A DNA stretch of 64,000 bases from Paucisalibacillus globulus (GTDB lineage Bacteria; Bacillota; Bacilli; Bacillales; Amphibacillaceae): contig NZ_LT855405.1 of the NCBI RefSeq assembly GCF_900184735.1, positions 1-64,000 on the forward strand. Reading direction: 5' to 3'. Below are positions 54,478-63,349 of the stretch, in pieces. A model generated the notes under the pieces. It ran no database searches. It was not told where the DNA came from and saw only the letters and a list, made by a program, of their open reading frames with translations. Position 1 is the stretch's first letter; each line of letters begins with the position of its first letter. The translations under genes and the position numbers were made by a program.

Positions 54478-55353
54478 TTATTTATTTTTCGCATTCATTT
54501 GCCCTTTAAAATATTCCACCGCTTCACGAGTCGCATCAAGACGTTCTACGGTCTTCTCATATTCCTCTGAAGCAACACACATAAATAGAATATCAATCAA
54601 GTGAAGCTGCGCTATTCTAGATGAAGTTGCACCACTTCGATTTACTGCTTCTCTGGCAGAGGAAGTGAATAGATTAATATCTGCATAATTAGTTAACATC
54701 GTATTTCCATATTTGGTGATACTGATGGTTTTAGTATCCTTCTTTTTGGCAAGTTCCAATAGCTTGGCAACCTCTAACGTATTACCAGAAAAGGAAATAC
54801 CAACCACCACATCATTCGGGCCTTTATTCGCTATAGCCGTTGATGCCATATGCAAATCAGAATAAGCATGAACATGTTTATTAATACGAATGAACTTCTG
54901 CTCAGCATCTTTCGCCGTTATAAAAGAGGCTCCAAATCCTATAAAGGTGATAGAATCTGCATGGATTAATGTTTTCACAGCTTCCTTCAAACGCGAAATA
55001 TTTACCATATTTACTGTATCTTTTAAGGTTTGCATCGTGTTTGCTGTAACTTTTTCAATAATCTTCAAATAATCTTCATGAGGTTCTATATCACGAAATT
55101 CAGCATTGCTACCTTCCTGAAGATCACCAGCAACACGTAGCTTTAATTCCTGGAAACCACTAAAACCTAAGGACTTACATAAACGTATCACCGCTGCCCC
55201 ACTTGTGTTGCTCTCCTGCCCCAAAGCTTGGGCAGTGAGTAATACCGCTTCTTTCGGATGTTCCAGGATAAATTGTGCGATTTTCCTTTCCGATTTCGGT
55301 AGGCTTTCGATCATTTCTTTTATGATGGTTAATCCGCCCTTTAAATGGGACAT
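54478..55353 (-). CDS. murR: MurR/RpiR family regulator 2
   Basis: 291 residues, same layout as MurR1: helix-turn-helix (SGAAVIRLCKSLGFSGFQEL) and SIS domain (GISFSGNTLEVAKLLELAKK). About half identical to MurR1 by eye. Last gene of the second salvage operon. The palindrome TTGAAATAATATTTCAA upstream of that operon is a candidate target. Confidence 0.88.
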   Translation of the reverse strand: MSHLKGGLTIIKEMIESLPKSERKIAQFILEHPKEAVLLTAQALGQESNTSGAAVIRLCKSLGFSGFQELKLRVAGDLQEGSNAEFRDIEPHEDYLKIIEKVTANTMQTLKDTVNMVNISRLKEAVKTLIHADSITFIGFGASFITAKDAEQKFIRINKHVHAYSDLHMASTAIANKGPNDVVVGISFSGNTLEVAKLLELAKKKDTKTISITKYGNTMLTNYADINLFTSSAREAVNRSGATSSRIAQLHLIDILFMCVASEEYEKTVERLDATREAVEYFKGQMNAKNK

Positions 55354-55375
55354 ACGCTATTCACCTACCTTATGA

Positions 55376-56350
55376 TTAAATAGTGGCCAACCTACGAAGA
55401 TTCCTTTCAACATCAGCTGTTACATCGATACCAATCTGTAAATAAGCACCGACCAACGAGCCAACCACCGGTGGAAATTCCGGAGTGACCAAGGACATTC
55501 TCTTCGGATAATCAATTAGCGCATCTTGAAGTAGAGTCGAAAGAATACTGGAATTTGCAAATAATCCACCACATAAAATAACGGCAACTTTTTCTTCCTC
55601 TGTAAAGAGCTTCTGATCGAGTGTAATGATACTTTGCGCTATCTCCTTTGCAACTTCTCTTAAAATAGAAACGGCAACAGCATCCTTTTTCTCAAACGCT
55701 TTAAATACTAGTTTTGAAAGTCGAGATATTTCGAGTTTTGGACTATCCGAATGATAAATTTTATCGATAAGTTCTCTACCTGTACGAACATTATATAAAT
55801 CAAATAGCATCTCTAGTAATAACGTATTGGGTCCACGACCATCTACAAATTGTAATACAGCCTGAATTCCTTTTTTACCGACATCATAACCGCTTCCTTC
55901 GTCTCCTAGCAGGTAGCCCCAACCACCGACACGTCCTTGTTCTTGGTTACGATTTATTCCATACGTAATGGATCCGGTTCCTGAAATTTGAACAATTCCA
56001 GGCTTACCAAATGTTCCAGAATAAAGCGCATTAATAGAATCAGGTTCAACTTTAATTGTTGTTTCCTGGGAAAAGTAAGGGGTTAGGATATCCGCAATAT
56101 GTAATGCAGATTCTGTCGTACCGGCTCCGGCTATCCCAGCAAAAACACTAGTAACATACTGTAAACTATTTGGCACTTCACCTTCGATATCTTGAAACAC
56201 TTGATTGAATATTTCCATTAGTGCTTCCTTAGAGACAGCATTAGGATTAGTCGATCCGTATACTTTATTCGTAACGACATTCCCATCTCTATCCGCTAAA
56301 ACTACTTGTGTTTTTGTTCCGCCACCATCTATTCCAATTACATAATTCAT
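55376..56350 (-). CDS. BadF/BcrA-type amino-sugar kinase (MurK/NagK-like)
   Basis: 324 residues, ASKHA-fold kinase: IGIDGGGTKTQ (phosphate 1), FAGIAGAGT, GTGSITYG and WGYLLGDEGSGYDVG. Members phosphorylate GlcNAc and/or MurNAc; the clostridial MurK does both. Here it fits between NamZ and MurQ, making MurNAc-6-phosphate from free MurNAc. It replaces the missing PTS import-phosphorylation step. Confidence 0.88.
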   Translation of the reverse strand: MNYVIGIDGGGTKTQVVLADRDGNVVTNKVYGSTNPNAVSKEALMEIFNQVFQDIEGEVPNSLQYVTSVFAGIAGAGTTESALHIADILTPYFSQETTIKVEPDSINALYSGTFGKPGIVQISGTGSITYGINRNQEQGRVGGWGYLLGDEGSGYDVGKKGIQAVLQFVDGRGPNTLLLEMLFDLYNVRTGRELIDKIYHSDSPKLEISRLSKLVFKAFEKKDAVAVSILREVAKEIAQSIITLDQKLFTEEEKVAVILCGGLFANSSILSTLLQDALIDYPKRMSLVTPEFPPVVGSLVGAYLQIGIDVTADVERNLRRLATI

Positions 56351-56356
56351 ATCACA

Positions 56357-57235
56357 TCACCCTAAAACAGCACTTTTTGTTTCTAGATACGTTATTGATT
56401 CTCGTAAATTATCTTCGTAGTCTGTTAAAATTTCGAAAGCTTCTTCAGAGGATATATTAAACTTGCTTACTAGTACAGCAGCTTTCAAACGATTATCACA
56501 AGCTTGAAGTGCTTCTTTGGCAGTATCCTCACTGACTTCAGCAATCTCACAGATAATCCCAATGGTTCTTTTTCTTAATTTATGATTGGATGCTCGAACA
56601 TCGACCATATAATCCTCGTAAACTTTTCCTAGTTTAATCATCGTGATAGTCGAAATCATATTCAGTACTAGTTTTTGAGCAGTTCCAGCTTTTAAACGTG
56701 TTGAACCACGTACGATTTCTTCTCCGACCAATAATTCAATTGGCCCATCCACAATTTCCGCAATCTTAGTATCCGGCTTGCAGACAATCCCTGCCGTAAA
56801 CACTCCTAGTTCCTTTGCTTTTTCAATTCCACCAATAACATATGGCGTTCTACCACTCGCAGCAATTCCGATTAATACATCTTTGTCGGTCAAGATATTT
56901 TCAACATCAATTGCCCCTTGAAATTGATTATCCTCTGCATTTTCAACTGCAAAGCGAATAGCATGATCGCCACCAGCAATAATCCCTTTAAATACATCAG
57001 GACTTACTCCAAAGGTTGGTGGGCATTCTGATGCATCGAGAACACCTAATCTACCACTAGTCCCTGATCCCATATAGATTACTTTTCCACCATTTCTAAT
57101 TGCTTCGACACATGCATCAATGACAGGTTTTATTTGAGTTAATGCGTTTTCTACAGCTAATGGAACGGATTTGTCTTGATTATTCATCGCCGTAAGTAAA
57201 TCCTCCACAGCCATTTGATCTAAGTGTTGTGTCAT
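56357..57235 (-). CDS. murQ: N-acetylmuramic acid 6-phosphate etherase MurQ, copy 2
   Basis: 292 residues with GSGTSGRLGVLDASECPPTF and NAEDNQFQGAIDV, the active-site motifs of MurQ. Start at 57235 with GGAGAGG upstream; the longer frame overlaps namZ. A second etherase alongside copy 1 suggests separate regulation or subtly different substrates. Confidence 0.93.
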   Translation of the reverse strand: MTQHLDQMAVEDLLTAMNNQDKSVPLAVENALTQIKPVIDACVEAIRNGGKVIYMGSGTSGRLGVLDASECPPTFGVSPDVFKGIIAGGDHAIRFAVENAEDNQFQGAIDVENILTDKDVLIGIAASGRTPYVIGGIEKAKELGVFTAGIVCKPDTKIAEIVDGPIELLVGEEIVRGSTRLKAGTAQKLVLNMISTITMIKLGKVYEDYMVDVRASNHKLRKRTIGIICEIAEVSEDTAKEALQACDNRLKAAVLVSKFNISSEEAFEILTDYEDNLRESITYLETKSAVLG

Positions 57236-57260
57236 TTTCACCTCTCCTTTACGCATTGTC

Positions 57261-58415
57261 TTATGTTGTATATAGTAAATAGTTCTTTCTAATCGCTTCA
57301 AATTGTTGTGTTTGTTCTCTGGATTGAGTCCTTATTGCACTTGTGTTGCCTAGCTCAATTTGTTTACGTAATTGGTCGGTACCTGCTAATAAATCCAAGA
57401 AGTATTGGTTTCTCTTACCTGCTTGAATAAATTCAACCTTATCCGGATAAAGGCGGTAGATCGTTTCTAATAACGAAATACCAATTTCAAATGCATGAAG
57501 ATTATGTCGGTCTGATACATGGACTTGAACCCCTTCACAAACCTCCCCCTCATGCTTGGAATACATGGGTTTAAAAACAGCCTGCCGAAAACGTACTCCC
57601 TTTAAGTTTAGTGCGTTCATCTCATCGGCTAATTCTCTTCCATCGATAAAAGGAGCACCAATTACCTCGAATGGCTTTGTTGTACCTCTTCCCTCGGATA
57701 GATTAGTTCCTTCTATTAAACATGTTCCTGGATATAAGACACACATATCCATTGTCGTTGTATTAGGTGTCGGGGAAACCCAGAAGAGATCTGTCTGATC
57801 AAAGTACATATCCCTTGACCATCCTTCCATTGGAACAACTTCTAAGTCACAATCAATGGAAAACTCATTCTTAAACAAATGTGCTAACTCACCAATTGTC
57901 ATCCCATGCCTTACTGGAATTGGAAATTTACCAACAAAAGAACGAAAGTCTTCGTCTACTAGATTCCCTTCCATCGTTACCCCATTGATCGGGTTCGGAC
58001 GGTCTAGTACGACCACCTTCTTGCCTTCTCGACCGCAAATTTGCATCGTATTGGCTAATGAGTATATAAACGTATAGTAACGAGTTCCGATGTCTTGTAA
58101 ATCACAAAACACAACATCTACATTTTTCAGCATTTCTACATTGGGCTTTTTCTCTTTGTTATATAAGCTATATACAGGGACTCCGGTATACGCATCTACA
58201 CTGGAGTCTATTAACTTTCCTTCTTGCACTTCTCCTCTTAAACCATGCTCAGGTCCAAAGAGAGCTGTTAATTGAATATTAGGATGTTTATAAAACAGAT
58301 CAATAGTTGATTCTAAGTCGTGGTTGACTCCAGTTAGATTTGTTAACAGACCAATCTTCTTCCCAATGTATTCTTCTGTATTGTTTTCTAAAAATACTTC
58401 TAAGCCGAGTTTCAT
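57261..58415 (-). CDS. namZ: Exo-N-acetylmuramidase NamZ-like (DUF1343), no signal peptide
   Basis: 384 residues. DUF1343 signatures: GLLTNLTGVNHDLES, FGPEHGLRGEVQEG, DLQDIGTRYYTFIYS, PTPNTTTMDMCVLYPG and GTNLSEGRGTT. NamZ (B. subtilis YbbC) releases MurNAc from non-reducing ends of glycan. The B. subtilis protein is exported; this one begins MKLGLEVFLENNTEEYIG without a signal, so it should act on imported disaccharide. AGGAGG lies seven bases before the ATG at 58415. Confidence 0.92.
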   Translation of the reverse strand: MKLGLEVFLENNTEEYIGKKIGLLTNLTGVNHDLESTIDLFYKHPNIQLTALFGPEHGLRGEVQEGKLIDSSVDAYTGVPVYSLYNKEKKPNVEMLKNVDVVFCDLQDIGTRYYTFIYSLANTMQICGREGKKVVVLDRPNPINGVTMEGNLVDEDFRSFVGKFPIPVRHGMTIGELAHLFKNEFSIDCDLEVVPMEGWSRDMYFDQTDLFWVSPTPNTTTMDMCVLYPGTCLIEGTNLSEGRGTTKPFEVIGAPFIDGRELADEMNALNLKGVRFRQAVFKPMYSKHEGEVCEGVQVHVSDRHNLHAFEIGISLLETIYRLYPDKVEFIQAGKRNQYFLDLLAGTDQLRKQIELGNTSAIRTQSREQTQQFEAIRKNYLLYTT

Positions 58416-58430
58416 TGTCATTCCTCCTGC

Positions 58431-59285
58431 TTAACCTTTGATTGCACCTTTCATTGCACCACCGATAAAGAAGCGTTGCAGTAAAAGGAAAATGGTTATG
58501 ATTGGAATCATAGAAATGATCGCTCCAGCTGCAATTAAACGCCAATCTGATGTAAAGGTACCAGATAACATGTTTAGTCCAAGTGGTAATGTGTACATAT
58601 CATTGTCATTTACAATAATTAATGGCCATAAGAAATCTCCCCATGCCGATACAAAGGTAAAGATGGTTAACGTTACCATTGCTGGTTTTACCAATGGCAT
58701 TAAGACACGTAGCCAAATTTGGAAACTGTTTGCTCCATCCATTCTCGCTGATTCGTCCAATGATTTTGGTACCGTCATGAATGCTTGACGCATAAGGAAT
58801 ACACCAAATGCAGTAGTCACATGTGGTAATACCATTCCAAGATAGGTATTCTGTAAGCCTAGCTTTAATGAAATGATATAAACCGGAATCATTAATAATT
58901 GGAATGGAATCATCATGGTTGCAATAATCAGTACGAAAATAATATTTTTCCCTTTAAAGTTCATTCTTGCTAATGGATACGCAGCAAGAGAACAGAATAG
59001 TACGTTTAATACAACGGTTAATACGGCTACGACTGCACTATTGAATAGGTATCGCCAAAAAGGAAATACTTCCATTACCGTACCGAAGTTCTTGAAAGTT
59101 GGCTCTTCTGGTAATAATTTTGGTGGGTATTGAAAGATATTTTCACCACCAGATTTTAATGCTGTTGATAATAACCAGAGAAAAGGTCCAATCATAAATA
59201 GAGTCACAACAATTAATAGAATATATAGGGATATCTTCTTAACTATTTTCCGATAAGGTGCTTGATTCTTTTGTTTAGCCATCAT
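58431..59285 (-). CDS. Carbohydrate ABC transporter permease (MalG-type), system 2
   Basis: 284 residues, six helices, EAA loop LDESARMDGANSFQIWLRVL. GGGGG precedes tandem ATGs. Followed after about 15 bases by namZ, so transporter and enzymes form one operon. Confidence 0.9.
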   Translation of the reverse strand: MMAKQKNQAPYRKIVKKISLYILLIVVTLFMIGPFLWLLSTALKSGGENIFQYPPKLLPEEPTFKNFGTVMEVFPFWRYLFNSAVVAVLTVVLNVLFCSLAAYPLARMNFKGKNIIFVLIIATMMIPFQLLMIPVYIISLKLGLQNTYLGMVLPHVTTAFGVFLMRQAFMTVPKSLDESARMDGANSFQIWLRVLMPLVKPAMVTLTIFTFVSAWGDFLWPLIIVNDNDMYTLPLGLNMLSGTFTSDWRLIAAGAIISMIPIITIFLLLQRFFIGGAMKGAIKG

Positions 59286-59293
59286 GATTCCCC

Positions 59294-60169
59294 CTATTCC
59301 GAATTATCCTTACCCATAACTTTTAAGTTAATGAGTGAGAATACTAGAGTTAATATGAATAAAATAACACCAGCCGCACTTGCATATCCCATATTCAAAC
59401 GGTCAAATGCTTCTGTATAAATGTAAAATACTAGTGTTTCTGAACTATGAAGTGGTCCCCCACCAGTCATCACATATATTTCTTCAAAAACTTTCATAGC
59501 AGCAATGGAAGACATAATCGTTACAATCAGCACAAATGGCATTAACATTGGAATCGTAATACGGGTCATCTTCTGCCACCAGTTTGCACCATCAATATCT
59601 GCTGCTTCATATAAACTATCAGGAATAGATTGTAAGCCTGCTAGATAAATAATCATATAGTAACCTAAACCCTTCCAAACGGTTACAACCATAACTGCAA
59701 ATAACGCAGTATTGGTAGATGTTAGCCATGGGATTGGTTCAGAAATTATATTCAATAGATCAAGTACATAGTTTAAAAGTCCATTTTCTTTATAAACCCA
59801 GTCCCAAGCAATACCTGCTACGACTAGGGAAGTTACTACTGGAATATAAAATGCACTACGGAAGAATGCAATTCCTTTTAGCTTTTGGTTTACTAATACA
59901 GCTAAAAAGATTGGTATTATTACTAGTGCTGGCACTACGCCAACTAAGTAGATTAATGTATTGGTTAGTGTTTTCCAGAATAGGTCATCTTGGAAAAGCT
60001 GCTTGTAGTTATCAAATTGTACAAATGATGGATCGGTGATCATATTGTAGTCGGTGAAGCTCATCCAGATTGCTTGTAGCATTGGATAGAAGATGAAGGC
60101 TCCTAGTATGATGCAGCCTGGTAATAAAAATAAGTATGGTGTAAGCTTATTTGTTCTCAAGGATTCCAC
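59294..60169 (-). CDS. Carbohydrate ABC transporter permease (MalF-type), system 2
   Basis: About 291 residues, six helices, EAA loop LYEAADIDGANWWQKMTRIT. Start either GTG at 60169 or TTG at 60160, the latter following GGGGTGG. No ATPase gene is near. It is separated from its receptor gene by a repeat element. Confidence 0.9.
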   Translation of the reverse strand: MESLRTNKLTPYLFLLPGCIILGAFIFYPMLQAIWMSFTDYNMITDPSFVQFDNYKQLFQDDLFWKTLTNTLIYLVGVVPALVIIPIFLAVLVNQKLKGIAFFRSAFYIPVVTSLVVAGIAWDWVYKENGLLNYVLDLLNIISEPIPWLTSTNTALFAVMVVTVWKGLGYYMIIYLAGLQSIPDSLYEAADIDGANWWQKMTRITIPMLMPFVLIVTIMSSIAAMKVFEEIYVMTGGGPLHSSETLVFYIYTEAFDRLNMGYASAAGVILFILTLVFSLINLKVMGKDNSE

Positions 60170-60224
60170 CCCGTTCTTTTGGAGGTTTTGATAAAAATTT
60201 ATTTTATGCTTCCTAATGAAGACC

Positions 60225-60461
60225 GCGGCCCGAATACACTCCGCTTTCCATGGGCGGCTGGTGAGCCTCGGGCCAACAGGATGTTGGTCACAAAGGCGTT
60301 GCCACAGGACGTGGCGTTCTTAGCCTTTGAACCCCCATTTCCTGCTGTGGGGTCTCACCTATGCCTGTCCTCCCATAGGACTAGGAGCGCTTCGTCAGCG
60401 TAACATCGCACGCAGAAAAAGCGCTCTTCTTTTTCAAGGAGTCTCCGTGTATTCGGGCCGC
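60225..60461. repeat. 237-bp palindromic (MITE-like) element
   Basis: Ends are a perfect 15-base inverted repeat, GCGGCCCGAATACAC and GTGTATTCGGGCCGC. Interior is GC-rich with further inverted segments and no gene. It resembles the GAATACACTCCGCTTTCC intergenic repeats common in Bacillaceae. It lies between receptor and permease genes of system 2, where the other operons have a hairpin. Confidence 0.82.
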
Positions 60462-60577
60462 TCAGTGCTTCAATCTAAATTAGTTTTCTAAATCTATTAA
60501 TTCAGTCAATACTCAACAAAATAACTTAACAGTAAAGTTTCACTGGAATAATAGAATTCCCTAATCTTTAGTTCCTA

Positions 60578-61882
60578 TTATTTTGCTAGGATCTCATTCC
60601 ATGCTTGTTCTGCTTGGTCTAGGGCTTCTTGTGGTTCCATTTCCCCTAGCATAGATGCTGAGATTGCATCGTACATTGCTTGTCTTAGTTCGTCATAGTT
60701 TTCCATTGGTGGTACTAGTAGTTCTGCTGACTCTAATTGAGATGCAGATACGATACGTACTAAGTCAGTTGCTTCAGCATCTTCTCCTGCTTCTGTGAAG
60801 AATGGATCTGCTAATGCTTCTACGTTAGATGGTAGAATTGGTGTTAATTTAGAGAATTCTAATTGATTTTCACCGTTTGTTAAGAATAAAGCGAATTTAA
60901 CTGCTGCTTCTTCATGTTCTGTTTGACTTGGAACAACAACGTTTTGTACAGACATTGTTTTCTTACCAGACTTACCTGTGATTGCTTCTGAAGGTAATGT
61001 ATTTTCATAGATTTCTGGTGAGTTTTCTTTAACTTGTACAATGAATTGTGAACCGTCAAAGAAAGCAACTTGACCTGCTTGATACATATCAATTGTAGAA
61101 CGTTGGTCACCAGTTAATGCTTCTCTTGGAATTAATCCATCTTGGTATAATTTAGTGAAATATTCAAACGCATATAGCCCTTCAGCTGTGTTGAATGCAG
61201 CTTGTGTTCCGTCTTCGTTTGTTAATTCAGCACCCATCATTACCATATGTTGAAGTACTAAAGATAAATCCATAGATGGGAAGTAACCGTATTTACCAGT
61301 TTCTTCTTTAATAATTTTTGCATATTCTGCTGCTTCTTCATAAGTAGTTGCAGGTTTTTCAGGATCTAATCCTGCTTCTTCAAAAATTAATTTGTTATTT
61401 AATGTTACAGATGTAGAAAGATACCAAGGAATAGCGAATGTTTTACCATCGATTTGGTTTGCTTCCCATGCACCTTTAACATATAGAGCTTTATCTTCTT
61501 CTGATACAGCTTCTTCCATATTTACAAGTGCATCCAATTCAGCAAGCTGAGATGCGAATGTTGGGTTAAGGTTCACCACATCAGGAGCTGTATCTGTACT
61601 TACTGCAGTAAGAATTTTTTTACTTAAATCTGCTGCTGGTACATCTAACCAGTCTACTTTAATATTTGGATTTTCAGCTTCGAAATCCTCAATAATACCG
61701 TTGATGTAATCAGTGAATGTTGGTTGTAATTGCATAGTCCAGAATTCAATTGTGACTTGTTCATCACTATTTGAAGACCCCTTACTTTCATCTGAGCCTT
61801 TTTTGTCATCGTTACCACATGCTGCAAGTAGAAGCATCGTTATAACAAGTACAAAGGCTACAAAACCTAATTTCTTGTTCAT
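60578..61882 (-). CDS. Sugar ABC transporter substrate-binding lipoprotein, system 2
   Basis: 434 residues. Signal peptide with lipobox LLAACG, family 1 receptor fold (VTIEFWTMQLQPTFTDYING, GKTFAIPWYLSTSVTLNN, GQVAFFDGSQFIV). First gene of the operon that runs through permeases, NamZ, MurQ2, the kinase and MurR2, so MurNAc-containing disaccharide is its probable ligand. Start at 61882, after AAGGGG. Confidence 0.9.
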   Translation of the reverse strand: MNKKLGFVAFVLVITMLLLAACGNDDKKGSDESKGSSNSDEQVTIEFWTMQLQPTFTDYINGIIEDFEAENPNIKVDWLDVPAADLSKKILTAVSTDTAPDVVNLNPTFASQLAELDALVNMEEAVSEEDKALYVKGAWEANQIDGKTFAIPWYLSTSVTLNNKLIFEEAGLDPEKPATTYEEAAEYAKIIKEETGKYGYFPSMDLSLVLQHMVMMGAELTNEDGTQAAFNTAEGLYAFEYFTKLYQDGLIPREALTGDQRSTIDMYQAGQVAFFDGSQFIVQVKENSPEIYENTLPSEAITGKSGKKTMSVQNVVVPSQTEHEEAAVKFALFLTNGENQLEFSKLTPILPSNVEALADPFFTEAGEDAEATDLVRIVSASQLESAELLVPPMENYDELRQAMYDAISASMLGEMEPQEALDQAEQAWNEILAK

Positions 61883-61992
61883 CATTATTCCCCTTTCAAC
61901 CTTTTGATTGTTCTTACGAAGCAATAACCTTTCCCTAATACCCCCATAAACTGGCTTAATCTAAAAATCTAGTAGACTTAGAGCCTGTTTAT

Positions 61993-62008
61993 ATGTAAAC
62001 CCTTTCAA
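61993..62008 (-). promoter_or_regulatory. Possible CcpA (cre) site
   Basis: ATGTAAACCCTTTCAA matches WTGNNARCGNWWWCAW at all but one fixed position (C for the central G). It lies about 36-51 bases downstream of the predicted start of transcription, where CcpA would block elongation. Confidence 0.45.
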
Positions 62009-62050
62009 TTAGAGAAAAAAATTATTTGGGTTATTCTTTTACCCAAACCA

Positions 62051-62079
62051 AGTATATTAAATAATATTCCACTAGTCAA
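62051..62079 (-). promoter_or_regulatory. SigA promoter of ABC system 2 / NamZ operon
   Basis: -35 TTGACT, 17-base spacer, -10 TATACT on the minus strand. About 160 bases upstream of the receptor start. Confidence 0.75.
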
Positions 62080-62088
62080 CTATATTTT

Positions 62089-62105
62089 TTGAAATAATAT
62101 TTCAA
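62089..62105. promoter_or_regulatory. MurR/RpiR-like operator palindrome
   Basis: TTGAAATAATATTTCAA: perfect seven-base arms around a 3-base centre, ten bases upstream of the -35. RpiR-family operators often have this GAAAT/ATTTC shape. Assigned to MurR2 by context only. Confidence 0.55.
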
Positions 62106-62229
62106 TATAAATTCATCAAGCCCCTTATATTACTAACTCAAGCAAGCATACTACAATAACGTACTAAAATTTAGAATAATTTTATTTTATTATGTTTTGT
62201 ATTTTTTAAAATTTATTTTAATATCAATT

Positions 62230-62275
62230 ACAGAAAAAAGAACAGATGAAACCATATGGGGTTTCATCTGTTCTT
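62230..62275 (-). terminator. Terminator after the TPR gene
   Basis: AAGAACAGATGAAACC pairs with its complement across ATATGG-type loop and is followed by TTTTTTC on the minus strand. Confidence 0.85.
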
Positions 62276-62340
62276 CTAACTATTATTTAGGGTTTCGTAT
62301 TCTTAAATAAAACGTTAAGATAATACACTATCGGCTAATT

Positions 62341-62359
62341 GGGATAGGGAACCTGTCCC
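62341..62359. repeat. GGGAYAGG/CCTGTCCC hairpin
   Basis: Eight-base stem with one G-U pair and a GAA loop, just after the TPR gene stop. Same sequence family as the GGGACA hairpins at 22099 and 33553. Confidence 0.5.
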
Positions 62360-62371
62360 GCTACGACAACA

Positions 62372-63349
62372 TTAGTATCCGATAATCTCTAGGAATTCGT
62401 CATCTTCGATTAAGTTATGGAACATGGGGTCTTCGTATGCCCAATCCTTATAGCTTGGATCAATCTCTATCGTTTTGGCTAACAGCTTGAGTGCTTCTTC
62501 TTTTTGTTCCATGTACATTAACGTAAGGCTTTTCCCATAATATCCATATGGGGACTCAGGAAACTTTTCTATCATTGTGTCGTACACGTTAATAGCTTCC
62601 TCTACCTTATCTAAATCAACTAAGACAGAACCTTTATAATAGTAGGCATCAATTTGTGATGGGTCTAAGGCAATAATTTGATCACTAAACGAAACTACTT
62701 CTTCAAAATTTCCAATCTCATCATGGATATACATCAAATACCACAATGCATCAATATCTCCAGGATTCTTTTCGTTATATTTGTTAAGCGCTTCTAATGC
62801 TGTTTCATATTCACCGATAAAATAATTTGCAATCCCTTTTCCATAAAAGGCATATGCACTATTGGGGTTAATTTTTAACGCCTCTTAATAGTAAGTCAAT
62901 GCTTCTTGATCTCGATTCATTGCTGACAGTGCATTTCCCATATTAATAAATTCCGAATCATCGTCTGGTTTTAAATTAATTGCTTCTTTGGCAAAGTCAA
63001 TTGCCTCTTCAAATCTACCTAACTCATTTAAAGCCCAAGATTTATTACTGAGCGATGCTTCAAAGTCTGGGTCTAACTCCAATGACTTATCTAATGAAAC
63101 TAATGCTTCATCAGCACGTCCAAGTTCAAGTAAGAGATATCCGCGCTCTCCATGTAGACTTGCATCATTTGGATATTTTTCAATTCTTTCATCGATATAC
63201 AATAACGCCTCTTCAAATTCACCATTTTCATAGTAAGCTTGTACCTTCTCACTATCGAAATTCATGTCAACCTGAAACAAAGTTGCTGGACTACAACCAA
63301 ATAATAATGAAGCTCCTAAAAATAGAATTAGTATAGATATTTTTTTCAT
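62372..63349 (-). pseudogene. TPR lipoprotein interrupted by one stop codon
   Basis: 325 codons in a single frame: lipoprotein signal (FLGASLLFGCS) and about seven tetratricopeptide repeats (for example ERGYLLLELGRADEALVSLD, YYKGSVLVDLDKVEEAINVY). Codon 155, directly after ALTYY, is TAA where the repeat pattern predicts Gln (CAA); the frame continues as EALKINPNSAYAFYGKG. So it is one C-to-T change away from intact. Either a recent pseudogene or a sequencing error. The halves are 62885-63349 and 62372-62746 if called separately. Confidence 0.8.

Noticed and set aside
60225-60461. A coding gene (open frame 60179-60403) in the palindromic element
   Set aside because: It runs through inverted-repeat DNA with no ribosome site, and the element matches known non-coding Bacillus repeats in style.
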